Assembly (NCBI GenBank): GCA_016190245.1 | Contig: JACPQY010000050.1 | Location: 1 to 43,389, forward strand | DNA length: 43,389 nucleotides | Origin: Nitrospirota bacterium | GTDB taxonomy: Bacteria > JACPQY01 | Reading direction: 5' to 3' | Part shown: in pieces, positions 8,232 to 16,349 of the stretch | Layout: each line of letters begins with the position of its first letter | Numbering within the stretch: position 1 is the first letter of the stretch | Notes under the pieces: model-generated | What the model was told of the DNA's origin: nothing | The model's input: the letters and a program-made list of their open reading frames with translations, nothing else | Databases searched by the model: none | Program-made: the position numbers and the translations under genes

Positions 8232-10884
8232 CCGGGTCCGAATCGGCAAGCGATACTGCGTCCTTGCCCTCTTCTTCGCCCTCTCCTGCGCGGACGCTTC
8301 GCCCGCTCCTCAAGATCGCGAGTACGGCTCGGGGGCCTTCGGGCGGTGGACCCGCGACGAGTACGGCCTTCCGGCCTATGAGTACGAGATGGACGAGGAG
8401 GCGGACCCTCGGGCGGAGTGGACGTCCGGCGACTTCGGCGGCGCGATGGTGACTCGCCGCGATCACTGGCACCTCCTCGGCAACGATCGCACCCTCGCGT
8501 TGGCTTACAACCACGGACACGTGGAGCTTCTGAGCGCGGAAGAGGGTGGGGCGTGGGTGAATGCCTGGGATCCCGATCGAAATGCGTACTCGGGCGGATT
8601 CGGATATCTCCGCGTGGGCGACACACTTCTGAGCACGTTCTTTGACGACCGGGAGGGGGACGCTGTCTTTCGCCGCCGGTTTGGCACGGGGTACTTCGAG
8701 AAGGAGGTTCGCCGGCGTGAGTGGGAGATGCGCCAAACCTTGTATCTCCCCGTCGGGCACGATCCGGTGATCCTGTCCCGACTCGAGATCGAGAACGAGG
8801 GCGCAGGCGACGCGCGGGCGTCGTATTTCGAGTACTGGGGGCCGCACCTGCAACTGGTTCTGGGTTCGGAATCCCCGGAGGCAGGCAGGGAGCATGCCGC
8901 GGCGACCTACACCATCCGAACCTTCTATCGTAGGGATGTTGAGGCGCTGTTTGCGGTTCATGAAGGGCCCGAGGCGCCGTACCGCGTCGTTTTCCTCGCT
9001 CCGCTGGGGAGCAGTCCGGCGGGGATCGAGATGGACGCGACGCGGTTCTTCGGCGAGGGAGGCCGCGCGCGGCCTGGCGGTGTCGTGAACGGTCTTGCCG
9101 CCGATCCGCCGCGCAACGGCCAGGGCTCGCCCGGGTCGAACGCGCCCTGTCTCGCGGTTCAGGTGGACGTGGAGTTACCCGCGAGGTCGGCGCGCACCCT
9201 CGAGTTCATCTTCGGCTACGCCCCGCGGATGAAGGATGCACTGGAACTGATCGAGGCGTACCGGCGTCGTGCCGATCCCTTTGCCGAAACGATGGAAGCG
9301 TGGCGCGCCTACGTACCGAGCTTCGAAGTCCCAGGTGAGGAATGGCTTGACCGCGAGATGAAGTGGTCTGCATATTCCCTGCGGGCCGCCATCCTCTCGC
9401 CGGCGGAGGGGGGCCGGAGGGCCGTCTCGGGATTTTCGTCGTATCAGTATTTCCTCGGGGCGGGTAGCTACGCTGGGACGCGCGACGTGGCGGGTCCCTT
9501 GCGGGACGTCTCGCAATACTCCATGCCGTTCGCGTTCCTCGACCCCGAGATTTCGCGTGAACACCTCGCCGTGCTGTCGGCCTCGGTCCCCCAGGATCCG
9601 ACCCTGCCGTGGTGGCACGTGGGGGGGCTGATTTCGCCAAGCGACTACGCACTGTTCTTTCTCTGGGCGGGCACGGAGTACGTCTGGGCCACGAGAGACT
9701 GGGGGTTCCTGGACGTGTCGCTCCCGTTCCACGATGGAGGAGAAGGGTCCTTCTACGATCATCTCGCGGCCGCCTACCGGCACCAGGACGAGCGCGTGGG
9801 CACGGGCGCCTCGGGGCTCGTGCGGATTCTGGGTGGAGACTGGAACGATGGGGTGGCGCTTGCGGCCTACCTGACCGAGGGGGCGGATCGAAATCGGGTG
9901 CTGGAGGAAGGAGAGTCCACGCTGAATACGGCGATGGCGGCCTATGTCTATCCCCGGTTCGCGGAGTTGGTCGAGGCGCGAGGGGATGCCGATCTGGCGG
10001 CGGCGATCCGCGAACGGGCGAGTGCCTTGGCGAGGGCTCTCGAGGGGGAGTGGACGGGGCGGTGGTACACGCGGGCGAAACTGCATGGCACATCGAGCGT
10101 CATCCAGGGGGATGTGTTCGGGGATGAGCGGATGTACTTGGAGCCGCAGCCGTGGGCGATCGTCTCGGGTGCCGCTGGCGAGGAAAGAGGGCGTTCGCTC
10201 CTCGACAACGCCCGACGGCAGCTTCTGGAAGGCGAGCCATGCGGCGCACGCTTGGTCAACGAGCCCGTGGGACACGACGTCGGCGGCGATCCTGGAGAAG
10301 GCGCCGATGGCGGTATCTGGCCCCTCCTCAACGGGCACCTCGTGTGGGCCGCTTCGCGCAGCGACCCCTCGATGGCGTGGGACCTTTTTCGGCGCAACAC
10401 CCTCGCGTGCCGCGCAGAGGCGTATCCAGAGCTGTGGTCCGGCATCTGGACCTCGTTCGATTCATACAATTCAGCGCGTTCGGCCCATCCCGGCCGGACA
10501 TGGGAGTGGTGGCCGATGGTGGACATGAACCGGATGCCCGCTACGCACCCGGACCCCCACTTTGCGCCGCTCTACTCGCTGACCAAGCTCGTCGGGATCT
10601 CGTTCGACAGCCGCGGGCTCACGATTGACCCGCGTCTCCCGTTCGAGCCATTCCGGTTTGCCACGGACCTCGTGAGCGTCACCTACGGTGAAGAGTTCAT
10701 GGAAGGCCGGTACCGCCCCGTGGCCGCCGATCGTGTGCAGATGCGCGTGCGCGTATCTCGAAGCGGCCCGGTGCGGCTCAGGTTGGAATCCGGCCACTCG
10801 ACTCTGATGCCGGCGGACGGCTTCGTTGGCTTCGAGATCGACGCCTCCCCCGAGGCACCGGCCGCATGGCGTCTCGAATGGTAG
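8173..10884 (+). CDS. Exported GH94-like glycoside phosphorylase/hydrolase lipoprotein
   Basis: 903 residues. ATG 8173 overlaps the previous gene by 59 bp and follows GGGAGA. A basic N-terminus precedes YCVLALFFALSC, so Cys39 is a predicted lipoprotein cysteine. The body resembles glycoside hydrolase family 94 (cellobiose/chitobiose phosphorylase, former GT36): a beta-sandwich N-terminal half, then an (alpha/alpha)6 barrel with GGDWNDG at ~554-560, where Asp556 corresponds to the family's general acid, plus LEPQPWAIVSG, ADGGIWPLLNGHLVWAA and AEAYPELWSGIW, all at family positions. GH94 enzymes are normally cytoplasmic and use phosphate, so an exported lipidated member is odd; it may be a hydrolase or work on envelope glycans. 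Substrate unknown. Confidence 0.82.
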   Translation: MGDSTTSSRSVSPIAKRLRSRVRIGKRYCVLALFFALSCADASPAPQDREYGSGAFGRWTRDEYGLPAYEYEMDEEADPRAEWTSGDFGGAMVTRRDHWHLLGNDRTLALAYNHGHVELLSAEEGGAWVNAWDPDRNAYSGGFGYLRVGDTLLSTFFDDREGDAVFRRRFGTGYFEKEVRRREWEMRQTLYLPVGHDPVILSRLEIENEGAGDARASYFEYWGPHLQLVLGSESPEAGREHAAATYTIRTFYRRDVEALFAVHEGPEAPYRVVFLAPLGSSPAGIEMDATRFFGEGGRARPGGVVNGLAADPPRNGQGSPGSNAPCLAVQVDVELPARSARTLEFIFGYAPRMKDALELIEAYRRRADPFAETMEAWRAYVPSFEVPGEEWLDREMKWSAYSLRAAILSPAEGGRRAVSGFSSYQYFLGAGSYAGTRDVAGPLRDVSQYSMPFAFLDPEISREHLAVLSASVPQDPTLPWWHVGGLISPSDYALFFLWAGTEYVWATRDWGFLDVSLPFHDGGEGSFYDHLAAAYRHQDERVGTGASGLVRILGGDWNDGVALAAYLTEGADRNRVLEEGESTLNTAMAAYVYPRFAELVEARGDADLAAAIRERASALARALEGEWTGRWYTRAKLHGTSSVIQGDVFGDERMYLEPQPWAIVSGAAGEERGRSLLDNARRQLLEGEPCGARLVNEPVGHDVGGDPGEGADGGIWPLLNGHLVWAASRSDPSMAWDLFRRNTLACRAEAYPELWSGIWTSFDSYNSARSAHPGRTWEWWPMVDMNRMPATHPDPHFAPLYSLTKLVGISFDSRGLTIDPRLPFEPFRFATDLVSVTYGEEFMEGRYRPVAADRVQMRVRVSRSGPVRLRLESGHSTLMPADGFVGFEIDASPEAPAAWRLEW

Positions 10885-10904
10885 GGGCGTTCAAACGGCC
10901 GACC

Positions 10905-10924
10905 GGGGCCGACGAGTCGGTCCC
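10905..10924 (+). terminator. Intergenic hairpin after the GH94 gene
   Basis: GGGGCCGAC and GTCGGTCCC can pair over about 8 bp (one G-T pair) with a tetraloop, 20 bp after the GH94 stop and 33 bp before the next start codon. There is no T-run, so it is a weak terminator or an mRNA-stability element between the two lipoprotein genes. Confidence 0.3.
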
Positions 10925-10957
10925 TTACAGCCGCCCAGAAGAATTGGAGGTGAAGAA

Positions 10958-11499
10958 ATGCCGCATCATGAGATCCTAAGAGAGCCGAGGGATGGGCACC
11001 TGCGGAATGGTATTCGCAGGTCCAAATGGGCCCTTCTGTGCGTGAGTTGGATCGTCTTTGTCGCGTGTGAGGATTCCGGGCAGGCAGGACTCTTCACCAC
11101 GCCGTGGCGCCATTCGATCCTGATGCCATAGAGCCAAGCGTGGACACGGTTGTTCAGGGCACAACGGGTCAGGCGATTCTAAAAGTTAGTGGCTTTATCG
11201 ATCGTTCAAAAATGGAAGGGAGCGCCTCAGTGGTCTATGAGGATTTCGGCTTTCGAGGATATACGATCAATGGGACTGCTTCCGGAACCTACAACATGCC
11301 CATGAATGTCCTTGGGTCCCAATTTAAGTTCGACATCGAATTGTCTTATGTTGACCGGAATGGCATTCCCTTTCGTTTGGAGGAGCATTGGCGGATGGAG
11401 AACGTGGAAGTGACGGTGGACGTTGTTTTCGAACGACCCGGCAACACAGAGACACGAGCAGTGAAAGTTCCTATCGCAACACTGTTGGGAAGCTTTTGA
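10958..11499 (+). pseudogene. Small lipoprotein gene broken by a frameshift
   Basis: ATG 10958 has a strong ribosome site (TTGGAGGTG). The first frame encodes a basic N-terminus and a lipoprotein signal ending WIVFVAC (Cys37), then EDSGQAGLFTTP and soon an early stop at 11129-11131. A different frame is open from before 11104 to 11499 and encodes 131 residues of beta-rich sequence (GQAILKVSGFIDRS, GSASVVYEDFGFRGYTI, VTVDVVFERPG), with no start signal of its own apart from a GTG at 11104. A shift by one base near 11085-11104 would join them into one ~175-residue lipoprotein. There is no homopolymer at the join. It may be a real mutation or an assembly error. Base composition is lower in GC than in the neighbours. 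The function is unrecognised. Confidence 0.6.
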
Positions 11500-11581
11500 C
11501 GGTGAGGTCAAGACCCGTGAACTCGCCGGCGTGTTGTGCGAAGCGGAACACCGGAACGGGTTGAGGCGCTACCCTGGCGCA

Positions 11582-12508
11582 TCAGGCGCCGAGGGCTTCG
11601 ATCTGGTAGATCCTCCAGTCAGAATTGAACCTGTATTCCTGCTCGACCCGTCCCGTCTTCCTGTCGAGCCGGATGATCCGATGGTTCCCTGAGTCCGCGA
11701 TCACCCAGGCGTCGCGTCCGACATCGAGCGCATCCTGCAGCCAGTCCGTGACGTCCCCAAGCTCCCAGACCCGCCGGTGCCCGTGATCATGGAAGACGAT
11801 GCGGTTGTGCCAGGAATCTGAAAGGTAGAAGCCCGTCTCGTTCCGAGGCCGGATGGCATGGGGCCCCTTCAGGCCCGCCCATCGCCTGCGTGGGCTCCCA
11901 TCCGGCGCAACCTCGACGACCGCGCCCTGGTGAAACAGACAGACCAGCATCCCGCCCCGGGGAAGGGGTACGGCACAATTGAGATGTGTGGCCTGGTCGA
12001 TCGTGGGGTAGATCCTCCGCCGGTGGTCGCGGTCCAGGCGAACGCGCCGTCTTCGGCCCAGCGGAGTAAGATCGAATCCGTGCTCCGTGGCGTTCCATGC
12101 GGAAACGATCTCCAGTCGGGAATCGAGCCGGAAGACCGTGTCGGTGCCGGCGTCCGCCACCAGATATCCGCCGCCAGACGCCTCGATCCATCGCAGACTG
12201 TTGAACGGTGGGTGAGAGATGCGGTCCCTTGTCCGCAGAGTGGATGGATGCAGGATTCGAATCTCGTGCCCGGCGCAAAGGAGAATGCGGCCGCGCTCGA
12301 CGAGAAAACCCGCCGCCCGAGGGTGCCGCGACCGCCGCAGGATCCGTCCGGAGTCCAGATCTACGAGCGCCAGCAGGCCGGGTTCGCTCAAGCGTTCGCG
12401 TCTGCGCGAGCCCAGTCCGGCGTACCCCTTGAGACCGACGCGGTAGCGCACCCACTGTGCCTGGAGGCTGCGAAACTTGAGGTGGCTGAACGAGCAGAGG
12501 AGGCGCAT
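11582..12508 (-). CDS. NHL-repeat-like beta-propeller protein
   Basis: 308 residues, no signal peptide. Repeated short blades such as GGYLVADAGTDTVFRLD, TGFYLSDSWHNRIVFHD and DAWVIADSGNHRIIRLD follow the NHL/SMP-30-type pattern (D-S/A-x-N-x-R-I). NHL propellers act as protein- or RNA-binding platforms and, in some enzymes, as lactonases or lyases; the metal ligands typical of SMP-30 lactonases are not obvious, so binding is likelier than catalysis. The N-terminus is very basic (SRRRERL). A CGAGG ribosome site precedes ATG 12508. The gene stands alone and diverges from the MarR operon, sharing its 220-bp upstream region. Confidence 0.75.
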   Translation of the reverse strand: MRLLCSFSHLKFRSLQAQWVRYRVGLKGYAGLGSRRRERLSEPGLLALVDLDSGRILRRSRHPRAAGFLVERGRILLCAGHEIRILHPSTLRTRDRISHPPFNSLRWIEASGGGYLVADAGTDTVFRLDSRLEIVSAWNATEHGFDLTPLGRRRRVRLDRDHRRRIYPTIDQATHLNCAVPLPRGGMLVCLFHQGAVVEVAPDGSPRRRWAGLKGPHAIRPRNETGFYLSDSWHNRIVFHDHGHRRVWELGDVTDWLQDALDVGRDAWVIADSGNHRIIRLDRKTGRVEQEYRFNSDWRIYQIEALGA

Positions 12509-12672
12509 CTAGCCTCGGCGGGAAAAAGGTTAGGGGCGGTCCGATCGTGACGGGACAGGACACCGCATGGTGCGGATGCTACTCCACGGGGCTACGCATG
12601 GAAAGTCCTCGGTGATGAACTTGGGCCTCAGCCGGGGATGAGCCGGGTCCCGCACGGGTGTGGATCTTCCGC

Positions 12673-12701
12673 TTGACAATAATATTTCGTATGCGTATAT
12701 T
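12673..12701 (+). promoter_or_regulatory. Sigma-70-type promoter of the marR-dehydratase operon
   Basis: TTGACA (12673-12678), exactly 17 bp, then TATATT (12696-12701). RNA would start near 12708, so the GTG at 12732 is the first usable start, ruling out the longer open frame from 12660. Confidence 0.75.
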
Positions 12702-12727
12702 TCTGTTCCATATAATACGGAACAGAA
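12701..12727. promoter_or_regulatory. Candidate MarR operator
   Basis: TTCTGTTCC (12701-12709) and GGAACAGAA (12719-12727) form a perfect 9-bp inverted repeat around a 9-bp AT-rich centre. It begins at the last base of the -10 box and covers the predicted transcription start, the classic place for repression. The gene immediately downstream is a MarR regulator, so autoregulation is the simplest reading. Confidence 0.65.
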
Positions 12728-12731
12728 TAAA

Positions 12732-13184
12732 GTGGACGTCCGAGATCCTAAAGACTGCCCGTACTTCCTCCTCTCGCGGGCCACGCTGGAGGTGACCGCT
12801 TCTCTGAAGAAGAATTTCGCGGCCGCGGGCGTGGATCGGGTCAAGCCGGCCTATCTGGGCGTGCTGATGTGCCTGTGGCGCGAAGAGGGCCTCAAGGTGG
12901 TCGAATTGGGAAGGCGGGCCGGACTCGAGCCCTCCACCATGACGGGTCTGATCGATCGTATGGTGGCCGACGGCCTCGTCGAAGGCTCTGCCGATCCCGA
13001 AGACCGAAGAGTCCAGCGCATTCATCTGACCTCGGAGGGGAGGAAGATCCGCGCCAAGGTACTGGCCGTGGTTGACGAAACCCTGGATGCCGTTCTTCGA
13101 GGCATTGATGGCAGGGAGATCGAACGGACCAAGCAGACCCTGCGGCGCGTGCTGGCAAACGTGCAGGAAGGGGTATCGCCATGA
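12732..13184 (+). CDS. MarR family transcriptional regulator
   Basis: 150 residues from GTG 12732, a normal MarR length. The winged helix is clear: LKVVELGRRAGLEPSTMTGLIDRM is the helix-turn-helix and DPEDRRVQRIHLTSEGR the wing with the conserved D-x-R. The flanking helices (residues ~15-45 and 110-150) form the dimer interface. MarR proteins release DNA when they bind a small molecule, often an aromatic compound or a CoA thioester; BadR, a MarR protein, controls benzoyl-CoA reductase genes in Rhodopseudomonas, a close functional parallel to this operon. The stop overlaps the next start (ATGA). Only a weak GGAA ribosome site is present. Confidence 0.9.
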   Translation: MDVRDPKDCPYFLLSRATLEVTASLKKNFAAAGVDRVKPAYLGVLMCLWREEGLKVVELGRRAGLEPSTMTGLIDRMVADGLVEGSADPEDRRVQRIHLTSEGRKIRAKVLAVVDETLDAVLRGIDGREIERTKQTLRRVLANVQEGVSP

Positions 13185-14239
13185 CCTCCGGGGCGCGCGG
13201 CAGGATCGGTTTTGCATGCGCGTACACCCCTCTGCCGTTGATCCACGCCATGGGCTTTGCGCCTTACCGTGTGCTTCCGATGGGGCGGTCGCCCGAGGAG
13301 GCCGGCCGTTGGCTGCACGACAACCTGTGTCCCCACGTGAAAAGGATTCTCGATCGGGCCCTGTCTCGTGACCTGCCGGAGTTGGCCGGGATCGTTTTCG
13401 TGGAGAGCTGCGATGCCATGCGCCGACTGGAGGATGCCTGGCGGGCCGTCCGGCCGAACGATCGAGTGGCCTCGATCGATCTGCCCACCTCTCGGGATGA
13501 GGCCTCGGTCGCTTTCTTTGCGCGAGAGATTCGGAATTTCGCCCACACCCTCGCCGAGTGGGGCGGAGACGTCCCGGACCACGCGGCTTTGGTCTCCAGC
13601 ATCGGGAGGTACAACGCGCTCCGGGAGGTCCTTGAGAATCTGGCGCGTCGGTCACGAGCCGGGACCCTCGTGGGCGGAAGCGCGCGGCTGCAGAAGCTTT
13701 ACAACACCGTGGTGACCGAGCCGCCGGAGGACGCCCTCGCGGCGGCGCGTCTCTTGACCTCCGAGCCCGAGTCGAACGGGACGGGGCTCGAATCTGTGCC
13801 GGTGTTTCTTTTCGGCCACGTCCTCCCGGACCCGGAGGCGTTTGCTCTCCTGGAGTCGTGCGGTGCCCGCATCGTCTCGGACGACCTCTGCACGGGCTCG
13901 CGGATGATCAGCCGCATGGAGGAGGCGGCGGGTGAGGACGAGATGCTCCGAATGGCCCGCGGGCTGCTGGCCGGTCCGGCCTGCGCCCGCACGTTTGACC
14001 CCGCCGAGCCCGGACGAGTCTCCCGGGAAGTGGCGGAGCGGGCGAAGGCCTGCGGGGCGCGCGGCGTGATCGGCCACGTGGTCAAGTTTTGCGATCCGTA
14101 CTTGGCGCGGATCCCTGCCGTGCGGGAGGCCCTGGCCGAGGAGGGGATCCCGTTTCTCGCTCTGGAGGGAGACTGCACGCTGGGTTCGATCGGCCAGCAG
14201 AAAACAAGGATCGAGGCCTTTGTCGAAATGTTGAGGTGA
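13181..14239 (+). CDS. 2-hydroxyacyl-CoA dehydratase / benzoyl-CoA reductase family, smaller subunit
   Basis: 352 residues, HgdB/BcrC-type. Family signatures are IVFVESCDAMRRLEDAW (conserved Cys), VIGHVVKFCDPYLARIP (conserved Lys-Phe-Cys) and, near the end, QQKTRIEAFVEML. The cysteines at about residues 50, 83 and ~306 are candidates for the [4Fe-4S] cluster ligands of this fold. These enzymes remove water from (R)-2-hydroxyacyl-CoA, or reduce aromatic CoA esters, after receiving one high-energy electron from an ATP-driven activator; they are oxygen-sensitive and cytoplasmic. The gene overlaps marR by 4 bp and is 5 bp from the larger subunit, whose ribosome site GAGGTGA spans this stop. Which of the two reactions applies cannot be decided from sequence. 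Confidence 0.88.
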   Translation: MTSGARGRIGFACAYTPLPLIHAMGFAPYRVLPMGRSPEEAGRWLHDNLCPHVKRILDRALSRDLPELAGIVFVESCDAMRRLEDAWRAVRPNDRVASIDLPTSRDEASVAFFAREIRNFAHTLAEWGGDVPDHAALVSSIGRYNALREVLENLARRSRAGTLVGGSARLQKLYNTVVTEPPEDALAAARLLTSEPESNGTGLESVPVFLFGHVLPDPEAFALLESCGARIVSDDLCTGSRMISRMEEAAGEDEMLRMARGLLAGPACARTFDPAEPGRVSREVAERAKACGARGVIGHVVKFCDPYLARIPAVREALAEEGIPFLALEGDCTLGSIGQQKTRIEAFVEMLR

Positions 14240-14244
14240 CGCCG

Positions 14245-15549
14245 ATGCTGCAGGAGATCTTTGAAAGCATGGAGACCCGCCTCCTGGGCAAGATCCAGTC
14301 CAGCCCCGACGCTCCCCACCATCGCGACAGGTACTCGCTCGAAATCGCGCGCTTGGGCCGGCGGCTATACAGTGGCACCGGCCCCGTGGCCTACGGCGGC
14401 GTCGCGGCGCCCTACGACATCCTGGCCGCCATGGGGATCTCCTCCTGCTTCGTCGAGTTTCTCGGCGCGATGCTCGCGTCAGGCGGGGCGGTCACGCCCG
14501 TCCTGGAGGAGGCCGAGGATGCGGGCTATTCCCCCGACACGTGCGGATACCACCGCTCGACCATCGGAGCGGCCCGACAGGGGCTCCTGCCCGTGCCCGA
14601 TTTCCTGGTCGGCACCACGTTCCCCTGCTCCGGAGGACTCGCCGTGCTCGAGAATCTCGCGCGGCACTATTCGAAGGATCTGTTTGTCCTTCACATCCCG
14701 AAAGCGGACGGGGCGGACGAGGTGAGCTACCTGGCGGATCAGATTGAACGGATGGTGGCCTTCATCGCCCGGCACACGGGGCAGGCCCTTGACCCCAACC
14801 GGCTTCGCGCCGCCGTGGAGAAAACCAACGAAGCAAGCCGGATCATGACCGAAGTCTACGAACTTGCGCGCCACGTCCCATCGCCGGTGGACAGCAGCGA
14901 CCTGAGAAACTTTGCCGTCGTGATGGCCCTCTTCCTGGGGACCGAGGGCTCGCTGGAGGTCGTCCGGGCCTACCGCGAGGAGTTCGGGCGCAGGGTGAGC
15001 GCGGGGGTGAGCGGCCTGCCGGGAGAGAGGTTCCGTCTGATGTGGCTCCAGAACCGCATCCAGTTCAAGCATCCCCTTGAGAAGTTCATGGCGACGGAGT
15101 TCGGGGCATCCGTCGTGGTGGATGAGCTCAACGATGTGACCTGGGATCCGATCGATCCCGACGATCCCTTCTCCGGCGTGGCCCGGCGAATCCTTTCCTT
15201 TCCCCTGAACGGAAGTGTCGAGAGGCGGATTCGTCACCTGCGTGACCTGTCACGTCGCTACAAGATTGACGGGGCCATCAATCCTTGCCACTGGGGCTGT
15301 CGGCAGGGCACGGGCGCGCGAGGTCTGATCGAAAGTGCGATGGGCGAGATCGGGGTTCCGGTGCTGAACCTTGAAGTGGACTGCGTGGACGTGCGCAACT
15401 TCGCGGAGGGCCAGTTGAGGACCCGGATCGAGGCCTTTTTCGAGATGCTCGACGGTCGGCGCGCAGGAGCGATCGCGCCGAGCCCCTCTCCTCCCCTTTG
15501 TAAGGGGAGGTCGGGTGGGGTAGAAGCGCCCGAGCACGAGAGGGGGTAG
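14245..15549 (+). CDS. 2-hydroxyacyl-CoA dehydratase / benzoyl-CoA reductase family, larger subunit
   Basis: 434 residues from ATG 14245. Family signatures: DTCGYHRSTIGAA and FLVGTTFPCSGG in the N-terminal half, INPCHWGCRQGTG near residue 350, and LRTRIEAFFEML near 400. The cysteines in these motifs are the likely cluster ligands. The size resembles BcrB/BadE. The protein should end near DGRR (~407), but the frame runs another ~27 residues (APSPSPPLCKGRSGG and on) encoded by an inserted hairpin repeat (15472-15549). That tail is not conserved-looking and probably arose by repeat insertion at the old stop. Together with the smaller subunit it forms the heterodimeric catalytic core. The activator gene follows after 2 bp. 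Confidence 0.88.
   Translation: MLQEIFESMETRLLGKIQSSPDAPHHRDRYSLEIARLGRRLYSGTGPVAYGGVAAPYDILAAMGISSCFVEFLGAMLASGGAVTPVLEEAEDAGYSPDTCGYHRSTIGAARQGLLPVPDFLVGTTFPCSGGLAVLENLARHYSKDLFVLHIPKADGADEVSYLADQIERMVAFIARHTGQALDPNRLRAAVEKTNEASRIMTEVYELARHVPSPVDSSDLRNFAVVMALFLGTEGSLEVVRAYREEFGRRVSAGVSGLPGERFRLMWLQNRIQFKHPLEKFMATEFGASVVVDELNDVTWDPIDPDDPFSGVARRILSFPLNGSVERRIRHLRDLSRRYKIDGAINPCHWGCRQGTGARGLIESAMGEIGVPVLNLEVDCVDVRNFAEGQLRTRIEAFFEMLDGRRAGAIAPSPSPPLCKGRSGGVEAPEHERG
15472..15549 (+). repeat. Hairpin repeat read into the dehydratase C-terminus
   Basis: CCTCCCCTT (15490-15498) and AAGGGGAGG (15502-15510) form a perfect 9-bp stem with a TGT loop, flanked by GCCCCTCT and TCGGGTGGGG. The sequence type is a common intergenic repeat; here it lies inside the reading frame and supplies the last ~27 codons of the dehydratase subunit as well as the GAGGGGG ribosome site of the activator gene. 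Confidence 0.55.
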
Positions 15550-15551
15550 CG

Positions 15552-16349
15552 TTGGCCTACTACCTCGGTCTCGATATCGGCAGCCTCTCGTGCGATGCGG
15601 TCGTGGTGGACCGGGATGAGAAGGTGAGAGCCAGTACTGTGGTCCCGACCGGGGCGCGGAATCGCCAAGCGATCGCCCGCGCAACCGAAGAAGTGTTGGC
15701 CGCGGCCGGCATCGCGAAGGAAGACATCACCGCCATTGTGTCCACGGGATACGGCCGGGAACGGGTGGAGGGTCGGCTGACGGCGGTGACGGAGATCACC
15801 TGTCACGCCCGCGGCATCCGCGCGCTGTTTCCGGACACGCAATTGCTCATTGACATCGGGGGACAAGACAGCAAAGCCATTCGCCTGAACAAGGAAGGGA
15901 AGGTGGTCCAGTTCGCCATGAACGACAAGTGTGCCGCGGGGACGGGGCGGTTCCTGGAGGCGATGGCGCGGGCGCTCCAGGTCGAGATTGACGAGCTCGG
16001 GGAGATGGATCTGGGCTCGCAATCCGGTCTCGCCCTCAGCAGCATGTGCACCGTTTTTGCGGAGAGCGAGGTTGTGTCTCTCATCGCGGATGGTCACGAG
16101 GTGAAGGAGATCGTCGCGGGGCTCAACCGGGCCATCGCCCGCCGGACGCTGTCGCTCGTGAAACGAGTTTCCCCGCAGATCAACGGCGTTGCGGTGGCCA
16201 TGTCGGGCGGTGTGGCGCGAAATGCCGGCGTCGTGCGCGCGATCGGAGAGGTGCTTAAGTGCGGAGTGGTGGTCCCACCCGAGCCCGACACCGTGGGCGC
16301 TTTGGGCGCCGCCCTGATCGCCCGGGAGCGCGACGTGGAGCGTGCCTGA
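15552..16349 (+). CDS. 2-hydroxyacyl-CoA dehydratase activator ATPase (HgdC/BadF/BadG type)
   Basis: 265 residues starting at TTG 15552, preceded by GAGGGGG. It has the ASKHA/actin-fold nucleotide-binding motifs GLDIGSLSCDAVVVD (phosphate 1) and LLIDIGGQDSKAI (phosphate 2), and AMSGGVARNAGV (adenosine). The two cysteines that bridge a single [4Fe-4S] cluster between the subunits of a homodimer are present: Cys127 in NDKCAAGTGRFLE and Cys166 in SSMCTVFAESEV. Known activators couple hydrolysis of two ATP to injection of one low-potential electron into the dehydratase. Only one activator gene is present, as in hydroxyacyl dehydratases, whereas classical benzoyl-CoA reductases carry two. The electron donor (ferredoxin or flavodoxin) is not encoded here. 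Confidence 0.93.
   Translation: MAYYLGLDIGSLSCDAVVVDRDEKVRASTVVPTGARNRQAIARATEEVLAAAGIAKEDITAIVSTGYGRERVEGRLTAVTEITCHARGIRALFPDTQLLIDIGGQDSKAIRLNKEGKVVQFAMNDKCAAGTGRFLEAMARALQVEIDELGEMDLGSQSGLALSSMCTVFAESEVVSLIADGHEVKEIVAGLNRAIARRTLSLVKRVSPQINGVAVAMSGGVARNAGVVRAIGEVLKCGVVVPPEPDTVGALGAALIARERDVERA

Noticed and set aside
12660-12731. Extended N-terminus of the MarR protein from GTG 12660
   Set aside because: This start lies upstream of the -35 box and predicted transcription start, so it would not be on the mRNA.
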